Shown: in pieces, positions 57,576 to 64,000 of the stretch
How positions within the stretch are numbered: the first letter of the stretch is position 1
How the letters are laid out: the number at the start of each line of letters is the position of its first letter
Assembly: GCF_964340395.1 (NCBI RefSeq)
Contig: NC_135568.1
Location: 10,500,276 to 10,564,275 of the forward strand
Direction of reading: 5' to 3'
DNA: 64,000 nucleotides
DNA from: Glandiceps talaboti
Taxonomy: Eukaryota > Hemichordata > Enteropneusta > Spengelidae
Program-made: the position numbers and the translations under genes
The notes under the pieces: generated by a model
The model's input: only the letters and a program-made list of their open reading frames with translations
What the model was told of the DNA's origin: nothing
The model's database searches: none

Positions 57576-57848
57576 ATCTCATCATTTGGTAAACTAATTG
57601 TAAATTTCGGTGCAATACGAAGTCAAACCTATTAACTTAGATGTTCAGTTATTGATATGCTGTGTAATTATAGCCAAGTTTACAATTTCTATTTAGAGAG
57701 TCTCAAGATGTATTCACAAAAGATGTATGTGATGCCATACTAAAATGTTTGCCGTTGATGGCGCTTCTGCTAATCATTAGATAAATTACAAGTGATAAAA
57801 GAAGAAAATTATTGTCCGTTAACGTTTAACAGAAAATATGGATTTTAT

Positions 57849-57955
57849 ACCCTGGTCGTTCTACGTCACGACAACCCGTGTCTACGTCATTGGTTTTGCG
57901 GAGCTTGAAATATGAGTCAAAACGTCTCAAATCTTCGTTATTTTGCACTAGGCCC
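57849..57955. repeat. Dispersed repeat, partner at 17.58 kb
   Basis: CCCTGGTCGTTCTACGTCA through GAAATATGAGTCAAAACG; same orientation as the 17577-17690 copy. Confidence 0.6.
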
Positions 57956-58439
57956 TTTTGACTTTGTGCCAACTTTAAATCGTGTTTTTATAATTATCTT
58001 TTATGAGGTCAGAAATCACACATGAACAAAAGTATTGCTAAAATTGACAAATCACAGAAAAGGGAGTTGGACTTTTTTTGGCACTAAACCCTTTAGTCAG
58101 TAGTTTAACTTGCCAAGAAAATATGTTTACATAATATTCAAGGAAGTCCGCAAATGGTATTTAGGAAATCTTGTGAGGTATTTGATGAATAGAAGACTGC
58201 AAATTAAAACATAAAATGTAACTAAAAGATGGTTTCCTGCAAGCAAATGTACTGTATAGGTCATTACAACACATGATCTTCCATACTTCCAGGCATTACT
58301 AACACAAGGATTATATAGAATTACACTGTTTACAACGTGATTGTTAGGTTTAACATTATTCTTACTCATTTCAACAGCAGAGAGAAATAAAATTCGTATG
58401 AAATCAGTTTAAAGTTATGTGAGGTGACCCTAAGTATAT

Positions 58440-58750
58440 TTATACAGATTTAGTAATGTAATGTAATATAATGTAATGCAATGCAATACAATATAGTTTA
58501 ATGAAATATAGTTTAATGTAATGTAATACAATAAATACAATACAATACAATACAATGAAATACAATACAATACAATGCAATGCATCGCAACGCAACGCAA
58601 CGCAACGCAACACAACACAACACAACACAACACAACACGATATAATATAATATAATATAATATAATATAATATAATATAATATAATATAATATAATATAA
58701 TACAATGTAATACAATCGAAACAAAAATAACGTAACATAATATAATATAC
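58440..58750. repeat. Pentanucleotide array with serial variant blocks
   Basis: A continuous 5-bp array whose unit changes in blocks: AATGT/AATAT, AATGC, AATAC, AACGC, AACAC, then a long AATAT run and AATGT/AATAC remnants. Gives apparent ILYYIILYY-type open frames that are not genes. Confidence 0.95.
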
Positions 58751-60185
58751 AATATATCATACTAGTTAACGACTTTAAACATAGTGTCTCAGCAATTCTA
58801 GGATGAACCTTTCTTTGCCTAGTAGTAGTCAAGCACGGCAAAGAAATACAGGACGCGTGTAAGTAGAGGTACGGTTCCTATGATGTTTAAGAACAACGTC
58901 CATGGAAAACGCTATGCGAGCAGACGTCTTTCCTTTACGTCTTCGCAAGGATTATACATACAAAAAAATCTTCTTTTCTATTCCAAGATATGTCACGTTG
59001 CATTCAGAGCTTTCGAATCAAATACGTTTCTGATATATTTCACTTATACAAGAACTTATGAACCTCACTATGCTAAAAGTAACATTATTTATTGAAAAGA
59101 TACATATCACTATATTTCCTTGCTACGTATATTATGCAGTGTTTTGTGCTGCTTTTGCTTATATTGACTGACGGCATTATGTCCAGTCCAATTTGATATG
59201 TAAGATTTTGTGATATTTTTTGAGGCGATTCGTATTGTATTCTCATTATTTTTAACAAGTTAAAGGATGGGAGTTACTTTGTAAATGGATGGTTTTTCAC
59301 CAGAAACATAATGCCATGGAGGAAGTTTACATATATTCCCAACTTTTGTATTTGTCACACTGAGATTTTGGTTCGTACTTCGTATTTATAATTCAGTTTG
59401 TGTGCTAAATATTGTACACTGTCCTGGTATTTTTGTTTTCGTGCCAAGATAGCAAATCATCTTCCCCTTGTTTTTATTGTCCGTGGAAGAATCTTAGCTT
59501 GCGTGCTAAGATTTTGTATCTTAGTAGTTCAACTTGCCTGCTGAATGGTATTATTGTGTCCCGATTTGCGTGCCTGGACTCCGTACGTAGTTAGATGATT
59601 GCCATTGGGCCAGTGTGAACATGTTCCCTGTGACAGACACTCGACTAGCGTGTCGAGTAAATGTTATCCCTCTACCCTTTATAGTAAATGCCCCTCTTTC
59701 CATGCTAGACACGCTTCCGTTTTCACCTGATGGTTTCATTCTTATTATTTCAGATGTATCGTTATCACCACTTGTTTTTTCTGTTGACAATGTGTCATTC
59801 AGTGAGGCCATATTAATTTTGTCGACGTTGTACTAATGGTTGCGTTCATGAAATTAAGAGTTGGAATATTGCTTGTTTCTCGTGTACTCAAAATGAAGAT
59901 TTCGAAAAACATGTAATAATACCACATCCCACCTCTGCCACTAATGTGAAGTTTCGTAGTTTCTGTTGTAGGATTAGGGTAAATAAACAATGTGTAATTC
60001 GCAAACACCAAATAATATGGACACACAAGTAATAAAGTGAAAATCAACCGGCAAATATTTATCAACTCTAAAATCAAATTGACAATAATAACTGTACAAT
60101 ATGCACACAAGTACGAACCAAAATCTCAGTGCGCTAACTAAGATAACTAGCCTTCGGCAAGAAAAGGGTACAGAGGAGCTATGAC
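58751..60185. other. GPCR spacer, part 2
   Basis: Open frames occur on both strands around 59412-59836 but neither product resembles a known family. Similar words (GTGCTAAATATT, GTGCCAAGATA, GTGCTAAGATT, GTGCCTGGAC) recur at uneven spacing, perhaps a very old repeat. Confidence 0.4.
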
Positions 60186-60330
60186 GTTGAAACAGAAGAA
60201 CGATTTTTCAATCAGCAGAGCGATTTGGAAACAGAAGAGCGATTTTTCAATCAGCAGAGCGATTTGGAAACAGAAGAGCGATTTTTTCAATCAGTAGAGC
60301 GATAATACAAACAGAAGAGCGATTTATCGT
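60186..60330. repeat. 47-bp tandem repeat, about 3 units
   Basis: Units of GAAACAGAAGAGCGATTTTT CAATCAGCAGAGCGATTTG; each contains the sub-motif CAGAGCGATT or AAGAGCGATT twice, so the unit itself arose from a shorter repeat. Confidence 0.85.
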
Positions 60331-60773
60331 AATCGGCCACTGTAGGTAAATGCCCCACAACTTTTAACTATACGAAGCCTCAAAAGTCTACTACTGGCGC
60401 TCTTTTAAATTTATTGATTAATTGAATATGATAATTTTGTGATCGATTGATAGGATACACATACGAGTATCTACACATAGAATAGTAATACAATTTAAAA
60501 CAATGTTTACGTCTTACTTCATGTCAAGAATACTAAATAAAGTTAATGTTGGTTTTAATAAAGAACTTTCTCACAAGTGCTGCACAATCATTGCCCATAT
60601 AGCACGGCTCTAAATAGGAGCACACATTCTTCTGTAAGCACATATGATTAAGCATATTTCAAATCCGAGCAGTTTCCCAATCATACAGTTGGTTTGACTG
60701 GGGCTCAGTCGTGGATTACATTTGGCGAATGGACCAAACGTTATGGGGTGAATCTAAGCTGAGTTGAATGATC
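60331..60773. other. 3' flank of GPCR 2
   Basis: AT-rich; no feature recognised. Confidence 0.4.
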
Positions 60774-61862
60774 TCAAGATGGTGTTTCGACTTCACTGGG
60801 ATTAACCTGTCCATGCGCTGTAGAAAAGCTTTGGACTTGGGTTTTAGATATTGTATTCTCACGTACTGAATTTGACGTTGTTCGTTGGTTTTGTAACCGA
60901 CCTGGTGTCTTCTTGAAAAAGATTTTGCCGGTTAGAATCTCAATGCATGCATTACGAACATTTTTGTTACACCAACCGTACAATAAGGGATTGATAGCGC
61001 CAGCGAGATGAAGGCATGGGTAAAGTAAGACTATAGCTTCTGGTGGAGGTCGCTTTCCAGGATACATAACATTGTAGACATTAACAAGAATTATGAACGG
61101 AAGGTAACCCATACACACCAAAATGAGTACGAACAGGAGAACTTTCAGCATCTGTATTTCTTGGCGGCTTGGTCCTTGTGTTCCTGTGTGTGACTGGACA
61201 CGTAACTTGCTCTTTCGTACGTATACAAATATCAATATGTAGGCTATCAGTGCCAAAATACATGGTAGATATACTTTTAAAGAACTGGCAACCAAATTAC
61301 TGATTGCACGACAACGGAACGCTGGACGAATGTAGGTGGAGGTTCTAGTGACATGGACACTACTCCACGCACACGAAAAGCACCACGCGAATAGAAGAGA
61401 AAGTGTAACCATTACCTTGCTTGTCAGTTTAGAGTAATATTTGTTATGGACGATATAGATGTAACGGTTGATGGCAATGATGCAGGTTAGCCAACACGAG
61501 ACATTAAGTAACGCTGCATGGAGTATATTGTGGAACACACAGAAATCATGTCCGTAACGCCAGCCACGTCTGAAGAAAGAGTCGCTGGTAAATGCTCCGG
61601 CAAAAATAGCAGCAATAATATCAGTAAAACTGAGGTTTACTAGATAGAGATTGTTTATTGTACGCAGTTTCTTCTTTACGAGAACAGCAAACACGAAAGC
61701 AAAATTGCCTACCAACGCTAATACAATGAAGGTGACTTCTAATGAGCCTGTGAACAATGTTACCCACATCGCTGGAAACTTCACGAGAATGTGACCCACT
61801 TCATCACCGGAGAAAAAAATGTCAGTCACGTTAAGAGAGCCATTCAACTTCGCCATTGCCAT
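60774..61862 (-). CDS. Rhodopsin-class GPCR 2, paralogue of GPCR 1
   Basis: Single-exon seven-transmembrane receptor, 362 residues from the first ATG; Met3 (61856) aligns with the chosen start of GPCR 1 and is an alternative. N-terminus carries sequons NGS and NVT and no signal peptide. Key positions: Asn53 (VGNFAF), Asp81 (NLSFTD), Cys108 and Cys184, NRY 132-134, Pro200, CMGYLP with Tyr253, NPLLY 291-295. Near-identical stretches with GPCR 1 include FFRRGWRYGHDFC, AINRYIYIVHNKYYS, VRKSKLRV, GPSRQEIQMLKVL and RPPPEA..LLYPCLHLAG. ECL2 and the C-tail differ most. The gene lies 5.7 kb upstream of GPCR 1 on the same strand, so a local tandem duplicate. Ligand unknown. Confidence 0.95.
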   Translation of the reverse strand: MAMAKLNGSLNVTDIFFSGDEVGHILVKFPAMWVTLFTGSLEVTFIVLALVGNFAFVFAVLVKKKLRTINNLYLVNLSFTDIIAAIFAGAFTSDSFFRRGWRYGHDFCVFHNILHAALLNVSCWLTCIIAINRYIYIVHNKYYSKLTSKVMVTLSLLFAWCFSCAWSSVHVTRTSTYIRPAFRCRAISNLVASSLKVYLPCILALIAYILIFVYVRKSKLRVQSHTGTQGPSRQEIQMLKVLLFVLILVCMGYLPFIILVNVYNVMYPGKRPPPEAIVLLYPCLHLAGAINPLLYGWCNKNVRNACIEILTGKIFFKKTPGRLQNQRTTSNSVRENTISKTQVQSFSTAHGQVNPSEVETPS

Positions 61863-61992
61863 AACTACAAATTATACTGTCTTATTTTTACGAGTATTGA
61901 AGTCCTTATGTAAGTATACTTGGAAATTTGTCCTACTCGTTCAATCTGTTAAAAATCCTGTCCAAGATGTGAAATTTAGTTAGGGCGGTTTA

Positions 61993-62002
61993 ATATATAT
62001 AG
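61993..62002 (-). promoter_or_regulatory. TATA box of GPCR 2
   Basis: CTATATATATTA on the minus strand about 135 bp before the ATG, the same spacing as the TATA box of GPCR 1. Confidence 0.45.
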
Positions 62003-62249
62003 CCTTTTTTCGCAATATGCTTTATTAGTATGAGAATATTATTTATTTAATGTCAATTCATTTTTCATATTCTACACTAGGAAAGCATTGAAGAAACAAA
62101 TAAAACTTTCATTACGCTAGGACTATATAATTTATTCAATATTCTAAACGTAACTTTGATTTGCTCTACCGTAGATTTTGTGCTTTCCTTTGATTTTAAC
62201 AGACTGAGTGACTTTTGCAATCATTTTCGTAATCTGCAACAACATAAGT
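62003..62249. other. Upstream flank of GPCR 2
   Basis: AT-rich; no feature recognised. Confidence 0.4.
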
Positions 62250-62586
62250 GGAGTCATGATTGGTGAATGGCTAGCGTGACCGGCTTGGAATCTACAGGTT
62301 GCAGGTTCGAGCCCCGTCGCTGCCTGCTGTTTGTTTCTGAGTGGCTAAAGTCCTTGGGCAAGATTTGAACCACGACTGTGCCTCAGTCAACCCAGCTGTA
62401 TAACTGGGGACCTGGTAGGATGTAGGTTGCAATGTGAGGGCTTTAATCCTATGCGCTTAAATGGCTGGAGTTGAGGAAGACTAAAGGGCCGTTGTGCCGT
62501 TCTGATCCGAGCCAGGGGTAATAATTGTAAAGCGCTTTGAGCACGGAGTGGGAAAACGCTATATAAGAAACCAACATTATTATTAA
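62250..62586 (+). mobile_element. tRNA-derived SINE, near full length
   Basis: The head has an A-box-like TGGCTAGCGTGACCGG and a canonical B box GGTTCGAGCCC (62304-62314). A body follows with CTTGGGCAAGATTTGAACCA, CTGTGCCTCAGTCAACCCAG and CTGGGGACCTGGTAGGAT. The tail GTAAAGCGCTTTGAGCACGG...GCGCTATATAAG is shared by many animal SINE/LINE 3' ends, closing with (ATT)n. Transcribed by Pol III and mobilised by a LINE in trans. A truncated relative lies at 36285-36387. Confidence 0.85.
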
Positions 62587-62825
62587 AGTCAAAGATAAAC
62601 AGTGTTAGATTCATTTTGCAAGGACTAAATATCATGATGGAAAGAAAGAAAGAAAGTCAAAGATAAACAGTGTTAGATTCATTTTGCAAGGACTAAATAT
62701 CATGATGGAAAGAAAGAAAGAAAGAAGGAAAGAAAGAAAGAAAGGGATGGATGGATGGATGGATGGATGGATGGATGGATGGATGGATGGATGGATGGAT
62801 GGATGGATGGATGGATGGATGGATG

Positions 62826-62923
<98 letters not shown>

Positions 62924-62930
62924 AAAGTTA
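62586..62930. repeat. Duplicated 69-bp unit and compound (GAAA)n-(GGAT)n-(GATA)n microsatellite
   Basis: GTCAAAGATAAACAGTGTTA through ATGATGGAAAGAAAG occurs twice (62587-62655 and 62656-62720), followed by (GAAA)n, (GGAT)n at 62746-62826 and (GATA)n to 62923. The open frames across it are artefacts. Confidence 0.95.
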
Positions 62931-63699
62931 ATCTCGTAACGGCCAAGTTACTTAGATATCAACTTCTTGGGCCCTTTGTTATGTAAAAGATAACAAACTG
63001 CATATGGAATCTATCAATATTGATTTATTTAAACATTCAAATTTATCCTGCGACATCATATCGATCAAAGAGACATATGCATCTTTATACAATAGGTACA
63101 GATGCCCAATAGTGAATCTCAGATGTATATTTAATACCGTAGCAATAGATAACGAAATTACAAACAGGTATTTCGAAATGAAAAACATTGTATTAAATCT
63201 CACACAGGGAATATGATACCTGGACAACTCCTTTGTCGAGAACCGATTGATAATATGAAACCCTAGAGAATGCATATTAATTTGAATTATTTAATACTTT
63301 CACATAACTTATTTAGATGTGTGTGTATGCTTATGTACACAGCCTTCCATAATTGAACAGATGAATTTTATTAGCTGAAAAGCCGTTAGGTAGAAGGATA
63401 ATTTATTAACGTCTTCGAAGATACATACGCACGCAGGTAGATTATTTAGTTAATTAGGCCGCCGGTCCCCTTGTATATTTGAAAATAAATATGAAATAAA
63501 TGTAAAATAAATATACAGAAAACAACCGGAATAGTACGTTCTTAGCGAAATAAACATCACAGAAACTGAACTAAAATGTTTCAGATGCTAGTAAACATGA
63601 CATAAATATCACAGAAGCTGAATTACATGTTTGTGATGATTTTGATCAGTTAATTTAAAACTATATACAACAAATTTGACTAGATTCTGGATTGTTTTG
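62931..63699. other. Spacer before the LINE fragment
   Basis: AT-rich; contains two copies of ATAAATATCACAGAAGCTGAA / ATAAACATCACAGAAACTGAA (about 63550 and 63602). Open frames here are unassigned. Confidence 0.45.
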
Positions 63700-64000
63700 T
63701 CAGAAGGACATACATGACATTAAAATTGAAAATGTTAAAGGCGAATGGCAATGATAATAATGTGGAGCAATAAATGTAGATCTAATATCTTTAAATACAG
63801 GACAAACTAGACAGAAATGAAATTTATCTTCGACAAGATTAAGATTACGATGTTGACATATACCTTCGTTTCTTGGCAACTTCAAATTTCGTCCATTCTC
63901 AATACGGAGATTGTGGTCAAAGACACAAAAATTGCTAAGTGCCCTCCTGAGAAATTCAATGTCAATAACAGAAAGGTATTTCTCAAGCGATAGATTGATT
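63700..64000 (-). mobile_element. LINE reverse-transcriptase C-terminal fragment (continues beyond window)
   Basis: The minus-strand frame from the right edge reads LEKYLSVIDIEFLRRALSNF, then RIENGRNLKLPRNEGIC, VEDKFHFCLVCPVFKDIRS and a stop at 63700. This matches the post-RT Cys/His region (R.C..CN...VEDE.HFL..CP.Y..IR) common to animal LINEs. Here the second Cys of the usual C..C pair is replaced (ICQHRN), suggesting decay. Family (CR1/jockey-like or other) cannot be told from the tail. Confidence 0.75.

Noticed and set aside
58430-58841. Open frames of 79-133 codons rich in ILYYI and VVLCC
   Set aside because: Translations of the pentanucleotide array.
59412-59836. Overlapping open frames on both strands, including an 86-codon minus-strand frame starting MASLNDTLSTEK
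   Set aside because: No recognisable family, upstream gene structure or convincing splice sites; possibly an ancient repeat. Left unassigned.
62250-62340. tRNA gene
   Set aside because: A and B boxes are present, but the sequence lacks a foldable acceptor stem and runs straight into a SINE body, so it is the head of a SINE.

Overview
The window is 64 kb of AT-rich metazoan nuclear DNA. Coding exons are sparse, with GT-AG introns, and the rest is long introns and spacers full of microsatellites, minisatellites, foldback elements and transposon relics. The proteins point to an invertebrate deuterostome: the eIF1 protein is closer to vertebrate eIF1 (DKKKLVK...FKKEFACNG) than to the protostome forms I know, and the La-related protein begins MTSD like vertebrate LARP4B. 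A hemichordate or amphioxus would fit. I cannot name the species, and a lophotrochozoan is not strictly excluded.

Layout. (1) 76-33624, minus strand: nine coding exons of a LARP4/4B gene, running off the left edge before the C-terminus. A 17-codon first exon is separated from the rest by a 24.7-kb intron full of local duplications, simple repeats and short non-autonomous hAT elements. (2) 33.7-38.1 kb: spacer with a SINE tail and a dispersed repeat whose inverted partner lies at 6.4 kb. (3) 38191-39099: a ten-unit 93-bp minisatellite, open in one frame, just 3' of the next gene. (4) 39939-44040, minus: EIF1 in four coding exons, complete. (5) 46113-49369, minus: a three-exon gene for a predicted secreted protein with two BLH (DUF442)-type phosphatase domains, the first lacking the catalytic signature. 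(6) 49716-50720, plus: a single-exon SIRT5 gene divergent from (5) across about 350 bp. (7) 51.3-52.6 kb: compound microsatellite and a decayed Penelope-like retroelement. (8) 53993-55045 and 60774-61862, minus: two single-exon paralogous rhodopsin-class GPCRs with matching start contexts and upstream TATA boxes. (9) 62.2-64 kb: a tRNA-derived SINE, a compound microsatellite and the end of a LINE reverse transcriptase entering from the right edge.

The genes do not form a pathway. LARP4 (poly(A)/PABP binding, mRNA stability) and EIF1 (start-codon selection) both act in translation, but their adjacency is probably chance. SIRT5 and the BLH phosphatase gene probably share a bidirectional promoter. 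The GPCRs are a local tandem duplication. All exon boundaries were deduced by reading splice sites and checking frame continuity by eye; no alignment or transcript evidence was available.
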